The notes under the pieces are model-generated. The model had not been told where the DNA came from. It ran no database searches and saw only the letters and a list, made by a program, of their open reading frames with translations. From CAZVXI01 sp964631295 (GTDB taxonomy: Bacteria; Planctomycetota; Phycisphaerae; Phycisphaerales; SM1A02): a stretch of DNA of 34,273 nt. The stretch lies in NCBI GenBank assembly GCA_964631295.1, contig CAZVXI010000015.1:1-34273 (forward strand). The letters run 5' to 3'. Below are positions 1-6,457 of the stretch, in pieces. Every line of letters starts with the position of its first letter. Within the stretch, counting starts at the first letter, position 1. The position numbers were made by a program, and so were the translations under genes.

Positions 1-65
1 GCTACGTCAACGGCGTGAATCTCCCGATTGATGGGGGGAGAACTGCAGCGCAGTGATTCTCCTGC

Positions 66-138
66 GAGTTGCTGCTACGCCGCGAGCGGCTGATGAGCGC
101 TCCCACGCCGCCTGCCGCGTAGCAACTCTGTTTGCTAC
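66..138. repeat. Nested inverted repeats upstream of the RAYT-like gene
   Basis: Two overlapping palindromic structures lie just before the transposase-like gene at 148. The larger pairs 66-80 (GAGTTGCTGCTACGC) with 117-128 (GCGTAGCAACTC), a 12-base match with a 3-base bulge, and has an inner GCGGC/GCCGC stem (86-90 with 107-111). The smaller is a perfect 7-bp stem, GTAGCAA (119-125) with TTGCTAC (132-138), loop CTCTGT. The two share bases 119-125 and so exclude each other. Hairpins beside Y1 transposase genes are typical of IS200/IS605 ends and REP elements; whether this is such an end or a translational control element is unknown. No Shine-Dalgarno is visible before the ATG at 148. Confidence 0.5.
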
Positions 139-147
139 CCTGCCCCG

Positions 148-792
148 ATGCCGATCGTCATTGCCTATCACCTGATCTCGACGGTGTACGGCTGGTGGCT
201 GCCGAACGATCCGCGTGGCAGCACATCCCGCACGGTTGCGAGTGATCGCATCGCGCAACTCGGCGAACACCACTTCGGGCGCAAACGCACACAACCACGA
301 TCCCGCGATGTCCGCGCGTTCTACGAGCGCGCCGCTGCTGAGTTGAAGCACCCGCTGCTGCAACTCGACGGTGCAGCAATCGACACTGTGGCAGCGTCAT
401 TCGCGGACATGGTCACAGCGCAGAAGTACACGTGCTGGGCATGCGCCATCATGCCGGACCATGTACACATACTGATCCGCAAACGCAGAGATTCTGCGGA
501 ACAGATGATCGAACGGCTGCAGAACGGCGCGCGAGATGGGCTGACCGGTCGCAGCATGCGCGATGGCGATCACCCCGTACGGACCGGCGGCGCCGGCCGG
601 TCGACATTCCTCGATCATCCAGACGATGTTGAACGCACGATTCGTTCCATCAGTGGCAACCCGGCGTCGATGCGCCTGCCGCAACAGCGCTGCTCTTCTG
701 TGATGACCCACGACCGCTGGCCGCTGCATGAAGGATATGATCCAGACTCGCCGCACGTCTGTGGCCTGCGCACGGCCGGCCGGGACCCGTGA
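148..792 (+). CDS. REP-associated (Y1/HUH) transposase-like protein, catalytic Tyr replaced
   Basis: 214 aa, resembling the RAYT/TnpA_REP branch of Y1 single-strand DNA transposases. The N-terminus (YHLISTVYGWWLPNDPRG) and the metal-binding HUH motif (IMPDHVHILI, H105 and H107) are intact and typical of the family. The C-terminal part follows the usual pattern (FLDHPDDVERTIR..., WPLH near the end), so the protein is near full length. The family carries its nucleophilic tyrosine in a Y-I-x-x-N-P motif (Y115 in the E. coli enzyme). Here the equivalent stretch reads IRSISGNP, with S167 at the tyrosine position, and nearby residues are also atypical. The protein therefore probably cannot form the 5'-phosphotyrosine intermediate. 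It is either a decaying copy that has kept its frame or a DNA-binding relic. Family assignment is firm; loss of activity is inferred. Confidence 0.8.
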   Translation: MPIVIAYHLISTVYGWWLPNDPRGSTSRTVASDRIAQLGEHHFGRKRTQPRSRDVRAFYERAAAELKHPLLQLDGAAIDTVAASFADMVTAQKYTCWACAIMPDHVHILIRKRRDSAEQMIERLQNGARDGLTGRSMRDGDHPVRTGGAGRSTFLDHPDDVERTIRSISGNPASMRLPQQRCSSVMTHDRWPLHEGYDPDSPHVCGLRTAGRDP

Positions 793-840
793 GGTGTCTG
801 CCAGTGCCGTGCATAGAAAGATGCTCGACATCCACCGCGT

Positions 841-870
841 AAAAAAAAACCCCGGCTCGTGGGCAGCCGG
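841..870 (-). terminator. Intrinsic terminator of the PEP-CTERM gene (partly in assembly gap)
   Basis: Read on the minus strand, a stem CCGGCT/AGCCGG (865-870 with 852-857) is followed by GGGG and a run of nine T (complement of the A-tract 841-849). This is the classic hairpin plus U-tract layout about 50 bp downstream of the stop codon at 917. The stem abuts the N run, so its full length cannot be read. Confidence 0.65.
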
Positions 871-880
871 NNNNNNNNNN
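871..880. other. Assembly gap (10 N)
   Basis: Ten consecutive N, directly next to the terminator stem. The length is probably nominal. It does not interrupt a recognised gene. Confidence 0.99.
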
Positions 881-916
881 GGTCGGGGTGATCAGGGTTC
901 GGTTTCAGGCTCGCGT

Positions 917-1624
917 TCAGTGGCGGCGCTTGCGGGAGCGGGTGCCGAGCAGGCCCATACCGAGCAGCGCCAATGCGCCGGGTGCTGGAATGTCGCTGAT
1001 GACCTGATCGACAGCGAGTTCCACGATTTCATCATCCACGCCAAAACCCATGACCCAGTACGTCGTTTCACTTTCGCCAGTGAGGCTGCCACGGATCGGA
1101 TCTTGAAATGACAGCGTCAGTTGCATCAGGTACACACCAGTGTCTGCGTCTTCGCTGAGAGCGACAACCCAGTCGTCATGGAAGCCGCCTTCATCATCAG
1201 CCTGGAATGTAAAGAAGTCGCCCGGGCCGCTGATAGGAGCCCCCGGGGGGTTAAGGACCTCCGCGATTGAATCTGTTGAGCCGAACGAGACAGCGCCCGT
1301 GCCATCCCAGAACAGCAGCGATTCAACGTAGTTGAGCTGAAATCCCTGGAAAGGGTCAAACACTCCATCGAACGAAGCAAAGCCGATTACGGCTTCGTTG
1401 TCTGGCACGCCGTCTCCGAAGAGCCGCTCATACACCGGCGGCCCGGGAAAGTCTTCCTCGATTTCACCATCCAAACCGATGGTTGCGCTGCCGAGGATCG
1501 TGATGTTCCCGGTATCTTCATCGAGGCCGAACCATGCATCGAGATTGTCGCCATCGGCAAGGCAGGGCGCTGCGAACAGGCATGCTGTTGCAGCGGTGGT
1601 GATGATCTTGTGAGATGTACGCAT
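917..1624 (-). CDS. Secreted PEP-CTERM protein, All3515-like ectodomain
   Basis: 235 aa from the ATG at 1624; an in-frame ATG at 1648 would add eight residues, but the signal peptide (MRTSHKIITTAATACLFAAPCLA, about residues 1-23) argues for 1624. The C-terminus has a short PAPGALALLGMGLLG hydrophobic segment followed by RSRKRRH. This is the PEP-CTERM layout recognised by exosortase, here in the 'PAPGA' form common in Planctomycetota; no exosortase is in the window. The middle is homologous by eye to the neighbour at 1678-2496: both share a GxFDP...LLxWDGT block, then GGFH, then a DADxGVYL block. I recall this fold from the All3515 family described as Zur-repressed PEP-CTERM proteins in cyanobacteria. 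That assignment is from memory and moderate. It ends the minus-strand cluster and is followed by a terminator. Confidence 0.7.
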   Translation of the reverse strand: MRTSHKIITTAATACLFAAPCLADGDNLDAWFGLDEDTGNITILGSATIGLDGEIEEDFPGPPVYERLFGDGVPDNEAVIGFASFDGVFDPFQGFQLNYVESLLFWDGTGAVSFGSTDSIAEVLNPPGAPISGPGDFFTFQADDEGGFHDDWVVALSEDADTGVYLMQLTLSFQDPIRGSLTGESETTYWVMGFGVDDEIVELAVDQVISDIPAPGALALLGMGLLGTRSRKRRH

Positions 1625-1677
1625 AGTAAAAACTCTTTCTTCCTCCATGCGGAGGGTTGTGGTTGAGAGGTATGAAA

Positions 1678-2496
1678 TCAGCAGACGCTGCCCCAGTTGG
1701 AAAGTACGGACAACAAGTCCGCGAGGTTGACGATGCCATCGTTATTGACATCGCCGCCTTCCAGCCCGCTGCTTCCCCAGTTGGAGAGAACAGAAAGCAG
1801 GTCTGCGAGGTTGACAGTATTGTCCGCATTGGCATCGCCAGCACACGGAGCGGGAAGGTTGGCTTCCGCCCATGCCTGCGCATCAGCGACATCCTGCGAG
1901 TCTGCCAGGTAATCAAGAATGAACCAGAATGGTTCGGTCGGTTCGAGCGATCCATCCTGCGTGCTGATCTGCCACTCGATGAGGTAGACGCCGGCGTCGG
2001 CATCATCTGGTGGACTGCACACATCCGGGCAGCCGTTCATGCAGAAATCGAGATGCCGATGAAAGCCACCATCACTCTGCACACCAAGCTCGATGCTGCC
2101 GGCCGGGTCGTCTTCGATCATAAACGACTGCCCGCCGCCGAAGGTGACAAGCACCGACTCCGTATCGACCGGGACGAACGAGGTGCCATCCCACGACAGG
2201 AGCCCTGCGGAAGCTTCAAACACGAGGACAGTATCGGGGTCGAACGTGCCTCCCAGCGAGTTGAAGCCGGGGTTCTGCGTGAATGGCGCACAGCCCGAGT
2301 CGCCGAACTCACCAGCAAAGATGCGTGTCGGTTCGGTACCGGTGTCGGTGACTGCGGCCGTGAAGATCTTCCCATCAACGACTTCGGGAATGGCATCGCC
2401 AGCATGCAGGCCGCCACCACGATCTTGCGCGAGCACGCCGGATGCTGTGACGAATGACACTGCCAGCACAGTTGGAAAAATACGCTTCATCATCAT
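1678..2496 (-). CDS. Secreted protein with All3515-like ectodomain and two dockerin-like repeats
   Basis: 272 aa. The start is the first of three ATG codons at 2496, placed 7 nt after AAGGAG and overlapping the previous stop as ATGA. A signal peptide follows (MMMKRIFPTVLAVSFVTASGVLAQ). The ectodomain is paralogous to the protein at 917-1624 (GTFDP, LLSWDGT, GGFH, DADAGVYL, then PFWFIL). The C-terminus (about residues 218-272) holds two Ca-binding dockerin-like repeats, each ending VNLADLLSVLSNWG; their codons have diverged, so the duplication is old. It has no PEP-CTERM tail. Dockerin-like ends in Planctomycetota are usually taken as attachment or interaction modules, but no cohesin partner is visible. 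Translation is probably coupled to the prepilin-like gene. Confidence 0.7.
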   Translation of the reverse strand: MMMKRIFPTVLAVSFVTASGVLAQDRGGGLHAGDAIPEVVDGKIFTAAVTDTGTEPTRIFAGEFGDSGCAPFTQNPGFNSLGGTFDPDTVLVFEASAGLLSWDGTSFVPVDTESVLVTFGGGQSFMIEDDPAGSIELGVQSDGGFHRHLDFCMNGCPDVCSPPDDADAGVYLIEWQISTQDGSLEPTEPFWFILDYLADSQDVADAQAWAEANLPAPCAGDANADNTVNLADLLSVLSNWGSSGLEGGDVNNDGIVNLADLLSVLSNWGSVC

Positions 2497-3266
2497 CGTG
2501 CATCTCCTTGCGATCTTGCTGCGACCTGCCACGAGACGGCCGGGTCGAACAGGTTGACATCGCGGTTGGTGTAAACATCTGCGAACATCTTCGTGGCGAT
2601 CGACCCATCGAGAAAGCCGTAGTTCGAGCGAGCATCGACCTCGCCGAGCGTGCCGCGCGCCGCATTGGTCTGCACCTGGCTGGATGCCACGACGGCGGGG
2701 TTGAGCCACCAGTTCTCAACATGAACATGGTCAGCACCGGCGAAGTCGCCCTCGAACGCCATCACGAGGAAGTGCACAGTCGTCGATGGATTGCGCACAT
2801 CGGTGTAGCGATGGGCGTTGGCGTCCGGGTCGCCGGTGATGGCTGCCGCAGGTGAGAACTGCGTGAGGAAGTTGTTGCAGCCGTAACTTGTTCGGCGAAA
2901 CGAATCGGTTGTGCCTGGAATCGGCACACCCTCGCCGCCTTCGTCAAGCGGCCAGTGCGGACTGGCATCAAGCGGAGACTGCATGACATCCTCGTGGCCG
3001 TAGTACGGCGCAAGCGTGTTGATCCATGCGATTTCCTCATTGACCGGTGCGCCGTGCGCAAGGCCGACCTGGATGAATCGCATCTTGTTGTCCTGCATGT
3101 ACAGGAAGTGTGCATATTGCACTGAGCGCACGTTGTTGAGGCATGTTGTAATGCGCGAGGCGCGGGTCATGTTGCCGATCGCTGGTATCAGCAGACCGGT
3201 CAGCACGGCGAGTATGCCAACAACCACGAGCAACTCGATGAGGGTAAAACCTCTGCGAGCAAGCAT
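2493..3266 (-). CDS. Prepilin-type N-terminal cleavage/methylation domain protein
   Basis: 257 aa. The N-terminus MLARRGFTLIELLVVVGIL is a textbook type IV prepilin/pseudopilin leader: a short basic leader, cleavage expected after G6, F7 as the methylated residue and E at mature position 5, followed by a hydrophobic helix. The C-terminal region has NYGFLDGSIATKMF, matching the 'H-X9-DG' style end common in the greatly expanded planctomycetal prepilin-like families, although the leading His is not obvious. GGAG sits 8 nt before the ATG. Its stop overlaps the next gene as ATGA. No pilus assembly genes are nearby, so it is more likely a surface or pseudopilin-like protein than a structural pilin. 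Confidence 0.8.
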   Translation of the reverse strand: MLARRGFTLIELLVVVGILAVLTGLLIPAIGNMTRASRITTCLNNVRSVQYAHFLYMQDNKMRFIQVGLAHGAPVNEEIAWINTLAPYYGHEDVMQSPLDASPHWPLDEGGEGVPIPGTTDSFRRTSYGCNNFLTQFSPAAAITGDPDANAHRYTDVRNPSTTVHFLVMAFEGDFAGADHVHVENWWLNPAVVASSQVQTNAARGTLGEVDARSNYGFLDGSIATKMFADVYTNRDVNLFDPAVSWQVAARSQGDAR

Positions 3267-3358
3267 GTGATATCTCCATTTGTTTGCGTTTTCCGAGCGT
3301 CAACTCAACGGGCGCGCAGAACACGCCAGAACGCAGCGAAGCTCGAACCAGTGAAAGC

Positions 3359-3751
3359 TCAGATGGAGCAGTGCGGCGGGCCGCGTGGCGGCAACGGGCC
3401 AGGTGTCCGAACAGCCGCGATGCGGGTGCGTGCGGCCAGTGTCAGCGTTGCCTGCCGAGGTGTGTCGACGATCGCACAGGGGTGCGCAATATCGACAAAC
3501 CCGCTCGCGAGCATTTTGCAGACCGCGCAATCATGCTCGTGCTGATGGTCGTCCTTGTTGTCATCCGTCGGCTCATCATCATCACTATCACCGCAATATT
3601 GCTCGTGGTGATGATGGCAGCAGCCATGATGCTCATGAGTCGCCTGACCGTGCGGCGTATGAGCAGCCGAGACATGCATTGCATGCGACAGACCCGCACC
3701 GCTGCTGAACAGCGCGAGGACGAGCAGGAGATTGACGATCTGCCGAGGCAT
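3359..3751 (-). CDS. His-rich exported small protein, DUF2946-like
   Basis: 130 aa. Signal peptide at residues 1-24 (MPRQIVNLLLVLALFSSGAGLSHA). The next part is strongly His/Asp-rich (HEHHGCCHHHHEQ, then a DDDEPTDDNKDD stretch and HQHEHDCAVCK), followed by a second hydrophobic stretch. The pairing of a His-rich region with an HDCxxCK motif resembles the DUF2946-type exported proteins linked to metal handling. Zn, Cu or Ni binding is a likely role, but the metal cannot be read from sequence. It heads the minus-strand cluster that includes the two All3515-like proteins, which would fit a zinc-limitation theme. The ORF on the opposite strand is an artefact of His codons. Confidence 0.6.
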   Translation of the reverse strand: MPRQIVNLLLVLALFSSGAGLSHAMHVSAAHTPHGQATHEHHGCCHHHHEQYCGDSDDDEPTDDNKDDHQHEHDCAVCKMLASGFVDIAHPCAIVDTPRQATLTLAARTRIAAVRTPGPLPPRGPPHCSI

Positions 3752-3758
3752 GCCGGGG

Positions 3759-3764
3759 ATTATA
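3759..3764 (-). promoter_or_regulatory. Perfect -10 box very close to the His-rich gene start
   Basis: The minus strand reads TATAAT then CCCCGGC before the ATG at 3751. With usual spacing the transcript would start within a base or two of the ATG, giving a leaderless mRNA. No good -35 box is seen at 16-18 bp. Confidence 0.35.
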
Positions 3765-3797
3765 CCGGACGCGGTGCCTCGAGTCGCAGCGTGTGCT

Positions 3798-3848
3798 GAA
3801 TCACCACTGGCGCGGCGGGATGAGGCCTTACACCTGCCGAATCACCAC
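3798..3848. repeat. Direct repeat GAATCACCAC
   Basis: The 10-mer GAATCACCAC occurs at 3798-3807 and again at 3839-3848, 41 bp apart (about four helical turns). It lies in the gap between the NrfD-type gene end and the His-rich gene start. It could bind a regulator of the His-rich cluster. This is only a positional inference. Confidence 0.35.
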
Positions 3849-3867
3849 GCACCACCCCCGCAACCGC

Positions 3868-5142
3868 TCACTTCTGATAGAGGCCGACTTTGCCCTGCAG
3901 GATGGGGATGGCGATCTTGAGCGCGATGGTGTAGACCATCATGCCCAGCGCCCAGACGCCCGCGGTCATCTTCCATTCCGCGAGACTCGGCTGGTACTCG
4001 ACAATCTCGTGCAGCGTGCTGGGGATGAAGCCGGGAATGATCAGCCCCATGCCCTTCTCGATCCAGATGCCGAGGAACGCAAGCACGCACGCGGTGATGA
4101 CGACCCACATCTTCTCCATCGCAGCGGGAAGCAGGAACATCACTGCTGCGACGATATTGAAGATGATCGCTGTCCAGATCCAGGGCACCAGGCCGCTGTG
4201 CCCGTGCAGGCCGAAGAACAGGTAATACGACGCAGCAGCATGTGAGCCGCCCGTGTAGAAGTGCGTGAACAACTCGCTGATGAGCATCAGCAGATTGATG
4301 AGAATCGTCACGCGGACGCTCTGCACGAGCGTTTTGATCGGCGCATCAGGAATCTTCACGTTGCCGATGCCGCGCAGGATGAACAGCGTGATGATGATGA
4401 ACGCCGGGCCGGACACAAACGCCGATGCAAGAAAACGCGGCACGAGCAATGCCGAGTTCCAGAACGGCCGCCCGCCGAGGCCGCAGTACAGAAACGCTGT
4501 GACGGTGTGAATCGAGATCGCCCACACGATCGACAGCATCACAAACGGGATGTACCACTTGGGGTTCGGCTGCCGGCCGAGGAAGCGCGTGTACAACAGG
4601 TAGCCGCAGATGTGCAGGTTCAGCAGCAGGTACCCGTTGAGCACGATGACATCCCACGTGAGCATGGACACGGGAAAGTTGAACCGCCCGATGAACGGGA
4701 TCAGATGCCAGAAGCGGTCCGGCCGGCCAAGATCAACCGTCACGAACATCAGGCACATGATGATCGCAGCGACGGCGAGCAACTCGCCCACAATGACGAC
4801 ATCATGCATCGGCTTGTTGTGATAGAGATACGCCGGGATCACCATCATCACCCCGCCCGCCGCGAGCCCGACGCAGAATGTGAAGTTGGCAATGTACAGC
4901 CCCCAGCTCACGTGATCGGTCATGTTGGTGACGATCATGCCGTGCGCCACCTGATTGGCCCATGCATTCGCGCCGACGAGGAAGATGGCGGTGAGCAGCG
5001 TCATCCACGCGTAGAACATGAATGGGCCATCAGTAGCCAGCATGAGCGACCGCCAGATGAATCGCGGGTAACTCATGAAGTGACGCGGTCGATCAGCATC
5101 GCCCGTATTCACTGCGGATGTGGGTTGAGATGTCGTCGTCAC
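3868..5142 (-). CDS. NrfD/PsrC-type integral membrane subunit
   Basis: 424 aa, polytopic, with about ten hydrophobic segments. The sequence is of the NrfD/PsrC/HmcC/ActC family, membrane subunits that bind quinol and pass electrons to a partner FeS protein. Family-like stretches include WGLYIANFTFCVGLAAGG, DLGRPDRFWHL and the LTWDVIVLNGYLLLN region. The start is GTG at 5142, overlapping the cupin stop as GTGA, so translation is coupled. It is last in an operon with a tetraheme cytochrome, an FeS protein and a cupin, divergent from nap genes. The best-supported role is quinol oxidation for periplasmic nitrate reduction, comparable to NrfCD feeding NrfBA in E. coli, but the terminal acceptor is inferred from context. 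The 424-residue length suits the ten-helix subgroup rather than the shorter eight-helix NrfD. Confidence 0.88.
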   Translation of the reverse strand: MTTTSQPTSAVNTGDADRPRHFMSYPRFIWRSLMLATDGPFMFYAWMTLLTAIFLVGANAWANQVAHGMIVTNMTDHVSWGLYIANFTFCVGLAAGGVMMVIPAYLYHNKPMHDVVIVGELLAVAAIIMCLMFVTVDLGRPDRFWHLIPFIGRFNFPVSMLTWDVIVLNGYLLLNLHICGYLLYTRFLGRQPNPKWYIPFVMLSIVWAISIHTVTAFLYCGLGGRPFWNSALLVPRFLASAFVSGPAFIIITLFILRGIGNVKIPDAPIKTLVQSVRVTILINLLMLISELFTHFYTGGSHAAASYYLFFGLHGHSGLVPWIWTAIIFNIVAAVMFLLPAAMEKMWVVITACVLAFLGIWIEKGMGLIIPGFIPSTLHEIVEYQPSLAEWKMTAGVWALGMMVYTIALKIAIPILQGKVGLYQK

Positions 5143-5498
5143 GGCTCGCTCCCTGCATCGCCACTGTTCTTCGCGAGCGTGAGAATGAATCGGCAGGGCG
5201 ATTTCGCCAGCAGCGCGTGCGGTTCATCGGGCGGCATGGAAAGCCAGTCGCCGGCACGCATGGCATGCGTCTTGCCTGCGACGGTGAAATCAAGGTCGCC
5301 ATCAATCACCTGCACGGTGGCAAGGAATGGCGCGCGATGTTCCGACATCTCCTGCCCGGCATCCATCGCGAACACGACCTGCCGCAACGCCGACTCATTG
5401 AGCAGCGACTTGCTGACGGTGGCCTCAGGCACGATCGGGCAGACATCCATCAGCCGGGCTGCGTTGGTCTGAGCGGTGTCGAACATTGGCTGAACCAT
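5139..5498 (-). CDS. Cupin domain protein in the NrfD-type operon
   Basis: 119 aa single-domain cupin. The first cupin motif region reads AGQEMSEHRAPF...VIDGDLDF, with only one His where HxH is usual. The second reads AGDWLSMPPDEPHAL with its His in place. The metal site is therefore reduced, and the protein may bind metal weakly or act as a non-metal sensor or ligand-binding cupin. No signal peptide is seen, so it is probably cytoplasmic. It lies between the FeS and NrfD genes and overlaps the latter by four bases. A cupin is not a usual member of NrfCD modules, so its role here is unknown; assembly, redox sensing or regulation are possible. Confidence 0.75.
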   Translation of the reverse strand: MVQPMFDTAQTNAARLMDVCPIVPEATVSKSLLNESALRQVVFAMDAGQEMSEHRAPFLATVQVIDGDLDFTVAGKTHAMRAGDWLSMPPDEPHALLAKSPCRFILTLAKNSGDAGSEP

Positions 5499-5518
5499 GG
5501 TCGGTGCGGTTCCCGGGT

Positions 5519-6457
5519 TTACGTATCAAAGAAGTAGAAGAACGCCGGCTTGGTGCCGAGGTCTTCCTTGAGAATGAAGACGCGCTTGTTTGCGAACAGC
5601 CAGCGGACGTTTGATTCCGGATCGTTGAAGTCGCCGAACACGCGTGCACCGGTCGGGCATGCTTCGAGGCAGGCGGGCAGGCGGCCGTCTCGGGTGCGAT
5701 GCAGGCAGTAGTGGCACTTCTCGACAGCGCCCTGCGGGCGGATGCGGTTTGATAAGTATCCCTGATCGGGGTTCACTTCTTCTGCGGGGATTTCTGGTTT
5801 CTTCCAGTTGAACCGCCGCGCGTGATACGGGCACGCAGCTTCGCAATATCGACAGCCGATGCACCAGTTGTAATCGACAACGACGATGCCATCTTCTTCC
5901 TTCCAGGTCGCCTCGACCGGGCAGACATCGACGCAGGGCGGCTCATCGCACTGCTGACACTGCACGGGCATGTAGAACTTGTCATCATCAGGGACCGGCC
6001 CGGTATATGTTGAATCGGCGCCATCAAGATCAAGTGAGCCCTTCGGCAGTTCGAGCACGCGAATGTATGACTGATTGGTTGCGCGGTCGTGGTTGTTTTC
6101 CTTATGGCATGCCTCGACGCACTTGCCGTTGCCATTGCAGAGACTCAGGTTAATCGCGTAGACGAACTTCACGCCGGGGATTGGGCGCTGATCGCCGATG
6201 GTCACTTCGGCGCCGTACTCATCGAGCGTTTCCTCTTGCAGCCGTGCAATAACATCGGTCTTGTCGCTGGGTGTGAGTTCCTTGTAATGTTTCTGCATGA
6301 ACGCGTCTGCGGAGAGATCATCTACCGCATGTCGGAGCGGGCTGATCGCTGCTGCAAACGCGCCGACGCCGAGCGTGGCACCGATGCCCTTCACCGCGGT
6401 GCGTCGCGAGACGTTGCCGAGCACAGGCAGCGAGATGTTCTTGGCTTCATTCGTCAT
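5519..6457 (-). CDS. Tat-exported multi-[4Fe-4S] ferredoxin subunit (NrfC/PsrB/ActB-like)
   Basis: 312 aa from the ATG at 6457, chosen because GAGG lies 9 nt upstream; it overlaps the cytochrome gene by 11 nt. A twin-arginine signal (SRRTAVKGIGATLGVGAFAAA, R18-R19) predicts export. Four Cys motifs follow: C107/C113/C117, C167/C170/C175/C179, C199/C202/C205/C209 and C248/C251/C263/C267. The first motif reads CNGNGKCVEAC, so the second Cys of the usual CxxCxxCxxxC is Asn110. One cluster is therefore probably [3Fe-4S] or otherwise ligated. Proteins of this family sit on the outer face of the membrane and take electrons from NrfD-type subunits. Here it would connect the NrfD subunit at 3868 to the tetraheme cytochrome. 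The partial C-terminal tail after residue 267 is short and unremarkable. Confidence 0.87.
   Translation of the reverse strand: MTNEAKNISLPVLGNVSRRTAVKGIGATLGVGAFAAAISPLRHAVDDLSADAFMQKHYKELTPSDKTDVIARLQEETLDEYGAEVTIGDQRPIPGVKFVYAINLSLCNGNGKCVEACHKENNHDRATNQSYIRVLELPKGSLDLDGADSTYTGPVPDDDKFYMPVQCQQCDEPPCVDVCPVEATWKEEDGIVVVDYNWCIGCRYCEAACPYHARRFNWKKPEIPAEEVNPDQGYLSNRIRPQGAVEKCHYCLHRTRDGRLPACLEACPTGARVFGDFNDPESNVRWLFANKRVFILKEDLGTKPAFFYFFDT

Noticed and set aside
1657..2457. Plus-strand ORF of 266 codons opposite the dockerin-repeat protein
   Set aside because: No start signal or domain; the opposite strand encodes a clear secreted protein with recognisable repeats.
3284..3799. Plus-strand ORF with an apparent membrane helix opposite the His-rich gene
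   Set aside because: The Met/Val/Ile run is the complement of CAT/CAC and GAT codons; the minus-strand protein has a signal peptide and a sensible composition.
4261..5472. Long plus-strand ORF (403 codons) opposite the NrfD-type and cupin genes
   Set aside because: Its His/Arg/Asp-rich translation is the mirror of hydrophobic codons in the NrfD-type gene; no domain or ribosome-binding site.
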